NCBI GenBank assembly: GCA_937894725.1
Contig: CALAYL010000039.1
Span: 1-64,000 of the forward strand
Direction: 5' to 3'
Length of the DNA: 64,000 nucleotides
Source: an uncultured Bacteroidota bacterium
Lineage (GTDB): Bacteria > Bacteroidota > Bacteroidia > Chitinophagales > LD1
Shown: positions 52,341 to 61,069 of the stretch, piece by piece
Layout: the number at the start of each line of letters is the position of its first letter
Numbering within the stretch: the stretch's first letter is position 1
The notes under the pieces: generated by a model
Seen by the model: the letters and a program-made list of their open reading frames with translations, nothing else
Database searches by the model: none
What the model was told of the DNA's origin: nothing
Position numbers and translations under genes: made by a program

Positions 52341-53990
52341 TTAGAACTTGGTCACTCTTTGTGTCGCTTTTCCTGCTTTGGTTACTACATTTACGATATA
52401 TACACCGGCATTCAGTTTTGAAATATCAAGGTAGGTTTCTTTTGAATTTGAAACAAAAACTTCTTCTCCTAGGAGGTTGAAAATTTTGACAGATTGTAAA
52501 TTGGCTACATCGCCTGTAATAGTCAAAAAGTCGCGTGTAGGATTAGGATATACTTCGATATTTGTTGTCTTTTTTACATCATATATGGCATTGGGACCAG
52601 CTACATAGTCGAGGTTCAATACGGGTGCAAACTCTGGGTCAACTCCATTGCTAAACTTCACTTTGCCAGCAGCAGTAGCTTTAGATGTAAGGATAAATTG
52701 AACTGGAGTAGTATTGTCTAGCGCTTGAGTCATACTGGTAGGCAGGTCGATACGAATCCAGTCTCCATTTGTAGTATTTGAGCCAAAAAAGCAGGGTGTT
52801 GCTGTTACGTCTGCCGTAGCTATAAAATCCGCAGCTTCTACATTTACCGTAGTTCCAAAATTGCCTTTTTTCATTTTTAGTTGCAATGAATCTTTTGCAA
52901 TAGGGTTGGTGCCTGTAAGGCTTTCTCTACGCAAAAAAATGCTTGCCTTGTTCAGTTGGGTATCGGCCATCTGCGTGGTGTTGAAAGTCAAAACCGTAGC
53001 AAAGTTTTCGCCAGCATCTTGACCTATGTACATGTCATTAGAAATATTGCCTGTACTAGACACTGAGCCATTTTGTGCATTGTTTTGGGCTAATAAATAT
53101 TTATCATCCATCAATAGCTTGTGATACAATTTTTTTGTTTGATAGTCTATCAAATCGGCATATCCCTTTGGTGACAAGTGGAAACAATCTTTAAAAAAAC
53201 CATAATCGCGCATAGACCCTTTAGGTGAAGGGTATGTAGGGTCACCGTTTGGCAAGGGTTGGGTAAATGCTGCGTATGTGCCGCCTGGTGCTATGCTCAA
53301 TGGTGTAGCCTGTCCAAATGTGTATTGCAAAATCGCAGGCGCTGGTACAAAATCAACACGTAGATCATTTGCGGCATAGGCTGCTACATCGCTTGAAAAA
53401 TTGATAAGCATATTGTTGATTTGCCCAAAAGTAGGTAGTTCCATTTTTTGCCAAGTATTGTAAAACGGATGTGAGGTTGGAGATGCAAAATCATTGATTA
53501 CTTCACCAAAATTTGGATAAGCATAGCCACTCCAAACTACGCGAACATCAGGTCTCACCGCTTTGATGTAGGTGATAATAGTGTCGAGACGGGCGGCTAC
53601 TCCTGCTCTGAGAGTATCTATTTGCCCTGGGCGCATTGAAACTTTCCAATCGCCCAACACATCATTGCCTCCTATACTTAGATGTACTATTTTGATAGAT
53701 GGCTTAGTAGTCAGTTGATTTATGATTTCTGCTTTCTTATCTGCTTTTAAAAAATCATCTGTTTGTGAGCCGTTTTCAGATATAGTCGCATTAGTAAAAT
53801 ACTTTTTATTGGAGTGTCCCCACTTTGCAAATGTGTTGTTTAGTGTTTGATCTACGTTCATAAATACCGCCCAACTGTCACCCACTAGGAGTACTTTTGT
53901 ATCTGCACTTTCGGTGCATTGTGCATGTGCCACCACATGACCAAAAAATAACAAAAAAATGGGTGTGATTCTTTGGAAAATTAATTTCAT
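52341..53990 (-). CDS. Secreted SGNH-hydrolase protein with T9SS type A sorting domain
   Basis: A 549-residue secreted protein. Signal peptide 1-23 (HVVAHAQ). An SGNH/GDSL hydrolase domain (about 25-295) shows VLLVGDSWAVF (block I), HLSIGGNDVLG (block III) and CFHLSPKG (block V Asp/His context). Residues about 310-455 look like a DNRLRE-type beta domain (DMYIGQDAG, NKASIFLRRES). The C-terminal sorting domain follows (VYPNPTRDFLTITGDV to the end, about 470-549) and directs export by the type IX system. It is a likely extracellular esterase or deacetylase; the substrate is unknown. It is single-gene, with its own terminator. Confidence 0.87.
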   Translation of the reverse strand: MKLIFQRITPIFLLFFGHVVAHAQCTESADTKVLLVGDSWAVFMNVDQTLNNTFAKWGHSNKKYFTNATISENGSQTDDFLKADKKAEIINQLTTKPSIKIVHLSIGGNDVLGDWKVSMRPGQIDTLRAGVAARLDTIITYIKAVRPDVRVVWSGYAYPNFGEVINDFASPTSHPFYNTWQKMELPTFGQINNMLINFSSDVAAYAANDLRVDFVPAPAILQYTFGQATPLSIAPGGTYAAFTQPLPNGDPTYPSPKGSMRDYGFFKDCFHLSPKGYADLIDYQTKKLYHKLLMDDKYLLAQNNAQNGSVSSTGNISNDMYIGQDAGENFATVLTFNTTQMADTQLNKASIFLRRESLTGTNPIAKDSLQLKMKKGNFGTTVNVEAADFIATADVTATPCFFGSNTTNGDWIRIDLPTSMTQALDNTTPVQFILTSKATAAGKVKFSNGVDPEFAPVLNLDYVAGPNAIYDVKKTTNIEVYPNPTRDFLTITGDVANLQSVKIFNLLGEEVFVSNSKETYLDISKLNAGVYIVNVVTKAGKATQRVTKF

Positions 53991-54048
53991 ATTGATTTTG
54001 GTTAATAATTATTTTCTAAGTTAATTATTCCTTTATAAAATTATAAAA

Positions 54049-54393
54049 TTAGATTATTATTTTTTTAAGATAAAAACCCGATAACGAAGCAAATCCTGCT
54101 GTAATACCGCCTATAAATGCACCTACCAAAATGAGTGAAAGTGAATTAGGCAATTTGAAAAGTTGAATGATTTTGAGCGATAAAATATGATTGTTTTGTA
54201 CATCTATATAAAACGCATATGCAAACCAAATCAAAAATACGCCCATAAAACCTGCGATAAATGAAGGAAATGCTTTTTCTCCCATATAATAGGCTACTAA
54301 AAACCCTACCAATGCCACCGACCACCACGGCAATAAATAGTTGACCATTACGGTTAATAATAGGATGACTAAAAGTTGTTTTAAAAATTGCAT
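54049..54393 (-). CDS. Small hydrophobic membrane protein
   Basis: A 114-residue protein with about four hydrophobic segments (about 5-24, 25-39, 43-65, 85-108) and few charged residues. I recognise no family. It is 5 bases downstream of the penicillin-acylase-family gene on the same strand and presumably co-transcribed. The ATG at 54393 is the only reasonable start. Confidence 0.65.
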   Translation of the reverse strand: MQFLKQLLVILLLTVMVNYLLPWWSVALVGFLVAYYMGEKAFPSFIAGFMGVFLIWFAYAFYIDVQNNHILSLKIIQLFKLPNSLSLILVGAFIGGITAGFASLSGFYLKKIII

Positions 54394-54398
54394 TTGAA

Positions 54399-56837
54399 TT
54401 ATTTTTTTTGGATTGATAAAGTATAAAGTGCTTGTTTTTTTATGACCTCGATATTGCTATTAAAATTTGCTGTATAATATTCTCCTTTGGCCCATGTATC
54501 AATCATATTATCATAAAAAGGACTACCTGGATTGCCCGATTCGCCACCTGGATATACACAATAGCCTTGCATATCGCCAAAATCAACTATCATCTTCCAG
54601 CTAGGTCCATGGTCAGCATTAGTCGCATTAATGATGCCTCTATTCCCGCCACAATACACATTTAGCTTACTAAAAGGGTCAAGTTTGGCGATATGCTTTA
54701 TTGTTGTTGCTTTATGTGTTGACCAATTTGGAATCTTATCAAATGAACCATATTTTTCTATAAGCGATACTTTTGCTTTTGCCCAAGATTGCAATACAAT
54801 AGCAGTTCGATTTTCACGTTCGCCCGTTTGTAGATTATCATAAAAAACACTGGTAGAATCTTGTTTTAAAAAATTAGCGGTGAGATAGTTATTTGGGCGT
54901 TTCATAGGCAGATCTGGCTGGGCCATTTCATCCCAAAGTAAATCTACAAACTGTGTGCTCCATGCTTCAAACCATACCGGTGCGATTTGGTCGGCATTAT
55001 TCATGAAATCCCAATTTTTAAGCTGTTCAAAATAGCCCTTATCCTCATCCACTTTACCTGAGTTTTCTGCAATGAAAATAAGGGTAGGCAAAATCATTTT
55101 CGCAAAAATATTAAAATTGTCTCCCTGCATTTTTTTCATAAATGCAACATCTATATTATTGCCTTGGGTAAGTAGTTGATTGATACGAATAGCTCTAAAA
55201 CTTTCATATACGCCTATCTTTGAAATGGGGTAGGGGTATAAGTTTTCGACAGGCATTTGATTTGCGCTCGATACAAATCCTCTAGCGGGATTTTTCATCA
55301 TTGGATTATGCTCGTTTGGTACAAATACGGTCCAATCATTTTTTGAATCTGTTCCGTCCACCACCTCTTCTGCTACATTCGGAAAAAGCCCTTGCTCCAC
55401 CATAGCTATATCGTTTGAGCGCGATGCGAAAACGAAGTTTTGTGCAGGACAGTTGTAAAACGTAAGTGCCTTTCTATAGTCGTCATAGTTTTTGCCTTTA
55501 TTGAGTCCTATAAAAGTTTTCATTTCATTAGAAGGCATATGCGCTGTCCATTTCAATGCCAATAAATTTTTGCTTTTAGCTTGTTTGTAGCTTTGGTCAA
55601 AAACGATAGGGCCATATTTTGTATAAAGCACGGTATCGATAAATGGTCTTTCCCCTTTGATGTTAAATCGCTCTATTTTCTTTTCTGTTTTTAACCATTG
55701 TCCATCTACTAAATATTCATTGTGTGTATCATCTTTAAATTGAATTTGAAACCAGTCACGCACATCACGGCCAGCATTCGTTACTCCCCATGCTATCGAA
55801 TCATTGAATCCGCTGATAACTCCTGGAGAGCCAGGTAGCGATGCGCCATACACATTCATGGTAGGGGAAACCAAATGCACTTCGTACCATATCGAAGGCA
55901 AATTGAGCTGAAGGTGTGGATCATTACACAAAATAGGTTTGCCAGAGCTTGTTTTTTGGCCAGCTACAGCCCAGTTATTTGAGCCTTTTATTTCATCAGG
56001 TTTAGCCAAAGCTTGATTGTATGATTCATAAGGTGCTATATCTTTAGATGTTACTGCATCGTTTTTGTGTTTTTTTGGTGCATCAAATCCTGCTACACGT
56101 TCAAAGTCATATGTTGTACCTTTTGGAATGATAAAATCGGTAAAATCATCCATACTTTTGTATAGATAGTCTAACTGTGCTTGACCATAGCTGGCTAAGA
56201 AATTGGTGTTTTCAATATCAAACTCATATACCGAAAGCATATTTGCCATATTTTTGAGTAGTAGTGCTACTTTGAGTGGGGTCCATGGCTCTGGCGCATA
56301 GCCAAGGAGTTTGTATTCAATTGGGTATTCTTTTATACTAAGCGATGAAATGTAAGCGTTGATGCCATTGCAATAGGCGTCAATGATAGCTTTCGATTCA
56401 GGATCCTGAGCTATATAATCTTGTGCATTTTTTGCCCCATATTCTAGTCCTATTCTACGTTGTAAGCGGTCATTGTCGAGTCCTTTTTCGCCTATTATCT
56501 CACTCACTCTGCCTGCGGCATTATGCGTTTGGATTTCCATTTGCCAAAGCCGATTTTGGGCTGTGATATAGCCTTGCATAAAAAACAAATCATGTTCGTT
56601 TTTAGCAAAAATATGCGGCACCAATCGCTTGTCGAAAACGATCTCTACCGAGGATTTTAATTCGTCAAACTCAAAAGTTTTATCATTGTATTTGTTCGCA
56701 TTCTCTGCATTTTGCCAAAAGCCATCGAAGGGACTAAAAAAACGACCAAGAGCAGGCGCTGGACCAAGCGGTCTATCTAAAATAATAATGAGCGTAGCCG
56801 CTATCAAGGTGGAGAAAACGAAGGCGATGTATTTCAT
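54399..56837 (-). CDS. Penicillin-acylase-family N-terminal nucleophile hydrolase
   Basis: An 812-residue protein made as a precursor. An N-terminal hydrophobic segment (about 4-22) exports or anchors it. The alpha part (about 55-250) has LFFMQGYITAQNRLWQMEI and AGRVSEIIGEKGLDNDRLQRR. The autocatalytic site is KGSNNWAVAG, with Ser286 as the new N-terminal nucleophile of the beta chain, then ILCNDPHLQLNLPSIWYEVHL. The family hydrolyses acyl amides (beta-lactams, acyl-homoserine lactones and others); the true substrate is unknown. The Asn in the oxyanion region and the C-terminal PGGESGNPGSPFYDNMIDTW motif are in place. Confidence 0.9.
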   Translation of the reverse strand: MKYIAFVFSTLIAATLIIILDRPLGPAPALGRFFSPFDGFWQNAENANKYNDKTFEFDELKSSVEIVFDKRLVPHIFAKNEHDLFFMQGYITAQNRLWQMEIQTHNAAGRVSEIIGEKGLDNDRLQRRIGLEYGAKNAQDYIAQDPESKAIIDAYCNGINAYISSLSIKEYPIEYKLLGYAPEPWTPLKVALLLKNMANMLSVYEFDIENTNFLASYGQAQLDYLYKSMDDFTDFIIPKGTTYDFERVAGFDAPKKHKNDAVTSKDIAPYESYNQALAKPDEIKGSNNWAVAGQKTSSGKPILCNDPHLQLNLPSIWYEVHLVSPTMNVYGASLPGSPGVISGFNDSIAWGVTNAGRDVRDWFQIQFKDDTHNEYLVDGQWLKTEKKIERFNIKGERPFIDTVLYTKYGPIVFDQSYKQAKSKNLLALKWTAHMPSNEMKTFIGLNKGKNYDDYRKALTFYNCPAQNFVFASRSNDIAMVEQGLFPNVAEEVVDGTDSKNDWTVFVPNEHNPMMKNPARGFVSSANQMPVENLYPYPISKIGVYESFRAIRINQLLTQGNNIDVAFMKKMQGDNFNIFAKMILPTLIFIAENSGKVDEDKGYFEQLKNWDFMNNADQIAPVWFEAWSTQFVDLLWDEMAQPDLPMKRPNNYLTANFLKQDSTSVFYDNLQTGERENRTAIVLQSWAKAKVSLIEKYGSFDKIPNWSTHKATTIKHIAKLDPFSKLNVYCGGNRGIINATNADHGPSWKMIVDFGDMQGYCVYPGGESGNPGSPFYDNMIDTWAKGEYYTANFNSNIEVIKKQALYTLSIQKK

Positions 56838-56931
56838 GAAGGCGATTGATTTTTGCTAAAAGTATAAATATAACGAAGACTATTTTATATTGTGTTTCCA
56901 AAAAAAGTCTAATCAAATTCATATAGGTAAA

Positions 56932-57570
56932 ATGAGCGACACAATACAAGATAAAAATACTTTTTGGCGTTCTATCTTGTTTACTTTTTTGTTAATATCG
57001 GTATTGTGGATAGTCAAATTTTATGAAGTTATTTTTGGGGTGTCGCTTGTCGAATATGGCATCTTGCCCCATGAATTGATAGGATTGCGAGGTATCATTT
57101 TTAGTCCTTTTATACATGGGGATTTTAATCATCTTCTCTCCAATACCATCCCTTGTTTTATATTGATGTTAGTACTTTTCAATACCTACGATAGGGTTGC
57201 ATTTTGGGTCATCGTGCTGATTCATATTTTTGGAGGGTTGCTAGTGTGGATTTTTGCACCTTGGGGTGGTAGCCATATTGGTATCAGCGGTATTATATAT
57301 GGTATAGCAGGTTTTTTGGTGAGTAGTGGACTTTTTAGAAAAGATAAACGGTCTATTTCAATAGCTATGGTGGTCATATTTTTGTATGGCGGTATGATTG
57401 TAGGTTTTTTGCCCGAAGAGGGAGTATCTTGGCAAGGTCATCTTTTTGGTGCAATAGTAGGAGGGGGATTAGCTTTTATGATGCGAAAACGTAAGCTGGA
57501 TAGCGATGACGATGATTTTGTTGCGGAGGAAGAAGAGGATGAGCGCCCTTTTTTTCAAAAACAGGCATGA
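56932..57570 (+). CDS. Rhomboid-family intramembrane serine protease
   Basis: A 212-residue membrane protein from the ATG at 56932 (MSDTIQDKNTFW); the frame is open from a TTG at 56890. Six hydrophobic segments are seen. Rhomboid marks: FIHGDFNHLLSNTIP (H-x-x-x-H-x-x-x-N-type oxyanion region), the catalytic serine in HIGISGIIYG (Ser119) and His170 in WQGHLFGAIVGG. The C-terminal tail is unusually acidic (DSDDDDFVAEEEEDE). It cleaves membrane proteins within the bilayer; the substrate is unknown. The gene lies next to a CBS-domain gene with no evident link. Confidence 0.88.
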   Translation: MSDTIQDKNTFWRSILFTFLLISVLWIVKFYEVIFGVSLVEYGILPHELIGLRGIIFSPFIHGDFNHLLSNTIPCFILMLVLFNTYDRVAFWVIVLIHIFGGLLVWIFAPWGGSHIGISGIIYGIAGFLVSSGLFRKDKRSISIAMVVIFLYGGMIVGFLPEEGVSWQGHLFGAIVGGGLAFMMRKRKLDSDDDDFVAEEEEDERPFFQKQA

Positions 57571-57649
57571 ATGAATGGCCGTTTTGAAAGAGGAAGATTT
57601 TATTCACTATTTTCAACAAAGGCTATTTCTTTTTTCGGAAATAGAAACG

Positions 57650-57657
57650 TAACTTTG
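57650..57657 (+). promoter_or_regulatory. -7 box upstream of the CBS gene
   Basis: TAACTTTG at 57650-57657, 16 bases before the start codon at 57674, matches TAnnTTTG. No TTG is seen at the -33 position. Confidence 0.4.
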
Positions 57658-57673
57658 AGTAAAATTAAATCCC

Positions 57674-58090
57674 ATGTTTGAAGATAAAGTAATCGTGTCA
57701 CAATTGATGACAAAAAACGTTGTAGTGGCTAGTCCAACTAACAAGATTTCTCAAGTTTTAGCTTTCTTTACAGAAACTAATATTACTCATTTACCTGTAG
57801 CTGAAAATGACAAATTGCTAGGTATTATTAGTATCAAAGATTTGTTGAAGTTTATCAATAAAGGACTTCAAGGAGGCGTGAAAGTGTCTATGGAGGACTT
57901 GGATAGCACGTTTTCACTAGATGGTATTATGACCAAAAATCCAATCACCCTTAGTCCCTCTGATGATGTTGAAAAAGCGAGAGAGCTGTTGAGTTCTGGC
58001 AAGTTTAGTGCATTACCTGTTGTTGATAATGGCGATATACTAGGAATCATCTCTATCAAAGATGTGGTGAGATTTGACAATACACTTTAA
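57674..58090 (+). CDS. Protein with two CBS domains
   Basis: A 138-residue cytosolic protein made of two CBS domains in tandem (about 8-62 and 80-135), each with VSQLMTKNVVVASPTNKISQVL-type or DGIMTKNPITLSPSDDVEKA starts and a LGIISIKDLLKF / LGIISIKDVVRF end. Such pairs bind adenine nucleotides and act as energy sensors or regulatory modules. No enzyme domain is attached, so it is probably a stand-alone regulator. A strong terminator follows immediately. Confidence 0.9.
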   Translation: MFEDKVIVSQLMTKNVVVASPTNKISQVLAFFTETNITHLPVAENDKLLGIISIKDLLKFINKGLQGGVKVSMEDLDSTFSLDGIMTKNPITLSPSDDVEKARELLSSGKFSALPVVDNGDILGIISIKDVVRFDNTL

Positions 58091-58109
58091 TTATTACCTT
58101 ATTATATCG

Positions 58110-58143
58110 AAAGTCGTTTCAGTTGCTGAAACGACTTTTTTTT
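58110..58143 (+). terminator. Terminator of the CBS gene
   Basis: AAAGTCGTTTCAG (58110-58122) pairs perfectly with CTGAAACGACTTT (58126-58138) around a TTG loop, followed by a run of T. Confidence 0.92.
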
Positions 58144-58154
58144 ATTTCTATATC

Positions 58155-59315
58155 TTACTGCTCACTCATTTTTGCATTGAATGTAAAGAGAGAACGGGTA
58201 GCTATAGACAAGTGAATATATCCGTTGATCGTTTTATTTTTCGGATTATATCCTAGGGTTTCTATCCAGCATTGTAGCCCATTCGATTGTAAAGGTGTAG
58301 CATTTCGGAGGGTGATGTTGTAGCCTTGTTTGCCAAAAGGGATATTGATTTGCTTTTCGCTAAAGTTTAAGGTGAATGAATATTCACCTAAAGGTACAAA
58401 ACTAAAAGCGCCATTTTCAATAAGTTCGCCTACACATAAAGGTTGCAAATCGATTATTGCACTTTTAGTAATGTCGAAGCTAAATGGAATTGCTATTGTA
58501 CCTATTTTTGGACTAGTTGACCAATCTGGGAATCGATTGGATGACTCATGAAAGAGTCCTGCAAACCACTGTTTATCGGCAGATAGGCTATCCGTTGTTT
58601 TGAGCCACCATATCCATTCATAAGGATGTAATTCTGGTGAGCAGCTGTGATTGCAGTCGGTGCAGTATAAGCCATAAAAACCAATACTTGGTTTAGGGTC
58701 TTCTATGTTGGGGTGTGTAGCGAGTGATTGGTTGTGATATACAGGATAGAAAAGCAAATTTAATTGTTGGCGGAATGCATCGGGGGGGGTGAGCTCTGCG
58801 TGTATGCGATAGAGGAATTTATCCAGAGTTGCACTATCTCGTTTGTAAGGGGCTATTGTGTAATTTTTGAGATGCTTGCCCCTTCTTATATCTTGGCGTT
58901 TTATCTCGGCAGATCGGTCGTATCCTCGAAATGCTGTTTGAAGATATTTTTGGGTGTTGAAATAAACATCAAAATTGACATCATGTTCTGAGAACTGCTC
59001 CTCGTTTGATCTACTGGATCGTTCTACCGTGCCTACTATTTTTTGTTTTTTTAGATCAATAGCACGCCAGTTGTAGCCGCCAAAGGCATGAATAGCCCAG
59101 CCCACCAAAAAAAGGCGGTGATGCTGCTTTTTTTTAGTAATTATGGAATCATGTACACTCACCGATACCAGGTCTATGAGGTGTTCGTTGATAGTGTCGT
59201 TGAGCCTAATTTCGCCATTGGATAAGCGTATAAGCTCGAAGTCTGCGGGAATTGACGTTTGTGCATATAGCGTATTGTTAAGCACAAAAGATAAAAGGAC
59301 GATAACTATTCTCAT
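58155..59315 (-). CDS. Exported protein of unknown function
   Basis: A 386-residue protein with signal peptide (about 1-19, LYAQ). The mature protein is mixed alpha/beta with several aromatic-rich segments. One stretch (about 217-238, YGLYCTDCNHSCSPELHPYEW) holds three cysteines and two histidines that could bind a metal or form disulfides. I recognise no family. It is transcribed alone, convergent with the CBS gene. The ATG at 59315 gives a good signal peptide. Function unknown. Confidence 0.65.
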   Translation of the reverse strand: MRIVIVLLSFVLNNTLYAQTSIPADFELIRLSNGEIRLNDTINEHLIDLVSVSVHDSIITKKKQHHRLFLVGWAIHAFGGYNWRAIDLKKQKIVGTVERSSRSNEEQFSEHDVNFDVYFNTQKYLQTAFRGYDRSAEIKRQDIRRGKHLKNYTIAPYKRDSATLDKFLYRIHAELTPPDAFRQQLNLLFYPVYHNQSLATHPNIEDPKPSIGFYGLYCTDCNHSCSPELHPYEWIWWLKTTDSLSADKQWFAGLFHESSNRFPDWSTSPKIGTIAIPFSFDITKSAIIDLQPLCVGELIENGAFSFVPLGEYSFTLNFSEKQINIPFGKQGYNITLRNATPLQSNGLQCWIETLGYNPKNKTINGYIHLSIATRSLFTFNAKMSEQ

Positions 59316-59440
59316 CTTTTTTTCCTAAAGATAAAAATTAAAGATTTTAGGCAAAGTCCAATGAAAAAACAGCCGATAAAAAGTACAAAAGTGTTTTTAA
59401 GATTCACCCGATGGCATGATTGTGTTATGTTTTGTGAAAC

Positions 59441-59475
59441 AAAAAAACACCGCAACAATTTGCTGCGGTGTTTTT
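59441..59475 (-). terminator. Terminator of the rpmB-rpmG-DUF4295 operon
   Basis: AAAAACACCGCA (59443-59454) and TGCGGTGTTTTT (59464-59475) form a hairpin that, on the minus strand, ends in T residues just beyond the DUF4295 gene. Confidence 0.88.
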
Positions 59476-59500
59476 GATATGTTTTTGATGAAAGTTTAGA

Positions 59501-59668
59501 TTAGCTCTGTGCTTTCAAAAAGTCTTGTACTTTTTCTTTGTGTACGATTTTCTCTAGAAAACCATACGAGCCAGATTTGCCTTTTACAGCCTTGATTACT
59601 TTCACATAATCTTTAGATCCTACTTGTGCACCCCTGTCTGTACGGGCATTTTTCGATACTTTAGCCAT
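59501..59668 (-). CDS. DUF4295 small basic protein, ribosome-linked
   Basis: A 55-residue basic protein, MAKVSKNARTDRGAQVGSKD followed by YVKVIKAVKGKSGSYGF and LEKIVHKEKVQDFLKAQS, of the DUF4295 family. Members are found in Bacteroidota beside rpmB and rpmG. The high lysine content, tiny size and operon position argue for a ribosomal protein; I believe it corresponds to the extra large-subunit protein reported in Bacteroidota ribosome structures, but I cannot confirm that here. Last gene of the operon, 7 bases after rpmG. It is short enough to be missed by gene finders with a 60-codon cutoff. Confidence 0.88.
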   Translation of the reverse strand: MAKVSKNARTDRGAQVGSKDYVKVIKAVKGKSGSYGFLEKIVHKEKVQDFLKAQS

Positions 59669-59675
59669 TGTTTAA

Positions 59676-59864
59676 TTATTTAATTTCTTTGTGAATAGTT
59701 ACTTTTTTCAAAATTGGGTTGTATTTTTTCAACTCCAATCGCTCTGTAGTGTTCTTACGGTTTTTGTACGTCATATATCTTGATGTACCCGATTTTCCAC
59801 TTTCTTTGTGCTCTGTGCACTCCAAGATAACTTGGATTCTATTTTCTTTTGACTTTTTTGCCAT
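59676..59864 (-). CDS. rpmG: 50S ribosomal protein L33
   Basis: A 62-residue L33 (bL33): NRIQVILECTEHKESGKSGT, RYMTYKNRKNTTERLELKKY, ILKKVTIHKEIK. Only one cysteine is present, so it is the non-zinc (C-minus) form. It lies between rpmB and the DUF4295 gene with a 29-base gap to rpmB. Confidence 0.96.
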   Translation of the reverse strand: MAKKSKENRIQVILECTEHKESGKSGTSRYMTYKNRKNTTERLELKKYNPILKKVTIHKEIK

Positions 59865-59893
59865 GATAGGGTTCTTTTTAGATGGAGGTTAGA

Positions 59894-60136
59894 TTATTTT
59901 AAAGAGATACTTCCTTTTTTATCTAAATCTTTCAAAAAAGCATAAATGCCTTTTTTAGCTATGGTTCGCATAGCAGATGTAGATACTTTTAGGGTTATCC
60001 ATTCGTTCAACTCAGGAATAAAAAATCTTTTATTTCTAAGGTTTGGCAAAAACTTTCTTTTAGTCTTTCTGTTTGAATGTGAAACAGAGTGACCAAACAT
60101 TGGTCCTTTTCCAGTAAGATCGCAAAAATTTGACAT
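59894..60136 (-). CDS. rpmB: 50S ribosomal protein L28
   Basis: An 80-residue L28 (bL28): CDLTGKGPMFGHSVSHSNRK, TKRKFLPNLRNKRFFIPE, WITLKVSTSAMRTIAKKGIY. It heads the rpmB-rpmG-DUF4295 operon. No full TAnnTTTG box is visible upstream; GATATTTG at about 60167-60174 on this strand is one base off. Confidence 0.96.
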   Translation of the reverse strand: MSNFCDLTGKGPMFGHSVSHSNRKTKRKFLPNLRNKRFFIPELNEWITLKVSTSAMRTIAKKGIYAFLKDLDKKGSISLK

Positions 60137-60250
60137 GTTATATTAGTTTCTTTTTTCTTAAAGAGTGGCAAATATCTTTTTTTTTTCTGAATTATCAAAA
60201 TTTGTTTACAAAAACGTTTTTCAAATCAAAATATAATAGTTTCGCACTTG

Positions 60251-60568
60251 ATGGAATTATCTAATGAGAAAATAAAAGAGGAGGTAATCGAAATGATCAA
60301 AACTATATTTGATCCTGAGATACCCGTAAATATATACGATTTGGGCTTGATATACGAAATAAACGTATTGCCTGAACAAGTCGTAGAGGTAGTCATGACG
60401 CTCACATCGCCTAGTTGCCCTGTAGCAGGTACACTACCGGGCGAGGTAGAGCAGAAAGTAAAATCAGTTTCCACGGTGTCTGATGCGGTGGTAGAGTTGG
60501 TTTTCGATCCGCCTTGGGGCCAAGATATGATGAGCGAAGAGGCTAAATTAGAGTTAGGATTTTTATAA
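60251..60568 (+). CDS. sufT: SufT/DUF59 iron-sulfur assembly protein
   Basis: A 105-residue protein of the DUF59 (MIP18) family, which helps place iron-sulfur clusters into target proteins. It has IFDPEIPVNIYDLGLIYEI, TLTSPSCPVAGTLPGEVE with the conserved cysteine, and DPPWGQDMMSEEAKLELG at the end. The ATG at 60251 is the likely start; the preceding TTG at 60248 is in frame. It stands 18 bases before a bacilliredoxin gene. PaaD of the phenylacetate pathway has the same fold, but no Paa oxygenase genes are in the window. Confidence 0.9.
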   Translation: MELSNEKIKEEVIEMIKTIFDPEIPVNIYDLGLIYEINVLPEQVVEVVMTLTSPSCPVAGTLPGEVEQKVKSVSTVSDAVVELVFDPPWGQDMMSEEAKLELGFL

Positions 60569-60586
60569 ACAAAAAAATATATAAAT

Positions 60587-61000
60587 ATGTACCCAGCAGA
60601 ATTAGTGGCTCCAATGAAGGCCGAATTAACTGACAAAGGATTTAAAGAACTTACTTCGGCAGCAGAAGTAGAGGCTGCACTTTCTAACAAAGAGGGCACT
60701 CAGCTACTTGTAATCAACTCGGTTTGTGGTTGTGCAGCAGGTGCTGCTCGTCCAGGCATTAGATTGGCACTTGAAAATGAAAAAGTGCCCACAAGCTTGG
60801 TCACAGTGTTTGCGGGAGTAGATAGAGAAGCAGTTGATAAAGCGCGTGAATTTACACTTCCATATCCTCCATCATCGCCATCTATGGCATTTTTTAAAGA
60901 CGGTGAGTTGGTTCATTTTATTGAAAGACACCAGATAGAAGGCAATAGCGCACAAACTATAGCGGACCATCTAAAGAAGGTATTTGATCACTATTGCTAA
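60587..61000 (+). CDS. BrxA/BrxB-family bacilliredoxin
   Basis: A 137-residue thioredoxin-fold protein of the YphP/YqiW family, with the CGC motif at residues 47-49 (NSVCGCAAGAARPG), then FAGVDREAVDKARE and PPSSPSMAFFKDGELVHFIERHQIEG. Characterised members remove bacillithiol from proteins or act as disulfide isomerases. It sits between SufT and a ferredoxin-type reductase, suggesting thiol redox or iron-sulfur metabolism. Whether this organism makes bacillithiol is not shown here. Confidence 0.92.
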   Translation: MYPAELVAPMKAELTDKGFKELTSAAEVEAALSNKEGTQLLVINSVCGCAAGAARPGIRLALENEKVPTSLVTVFAGVDREAVDKAREFTLPYPPSSPSMAFFKDGELVHFIERHQIEGNSAQTIADHLKKVFDHYC

Positions 61001-61069
61001 ATATAGTAATTAATCAGTCCAAAGTCAAAAAGACCAAACAATCCAAAATCTAAAAAACAACCTATTACA

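Noticed and set aside
60226..60699. 157-codon minus-strand frame across the sufT region
   Set aside because: It overlaps two clear plus-strand genes (SufT and bacilliredoxin) and its serine/threonine-rich product resembles nothing known.
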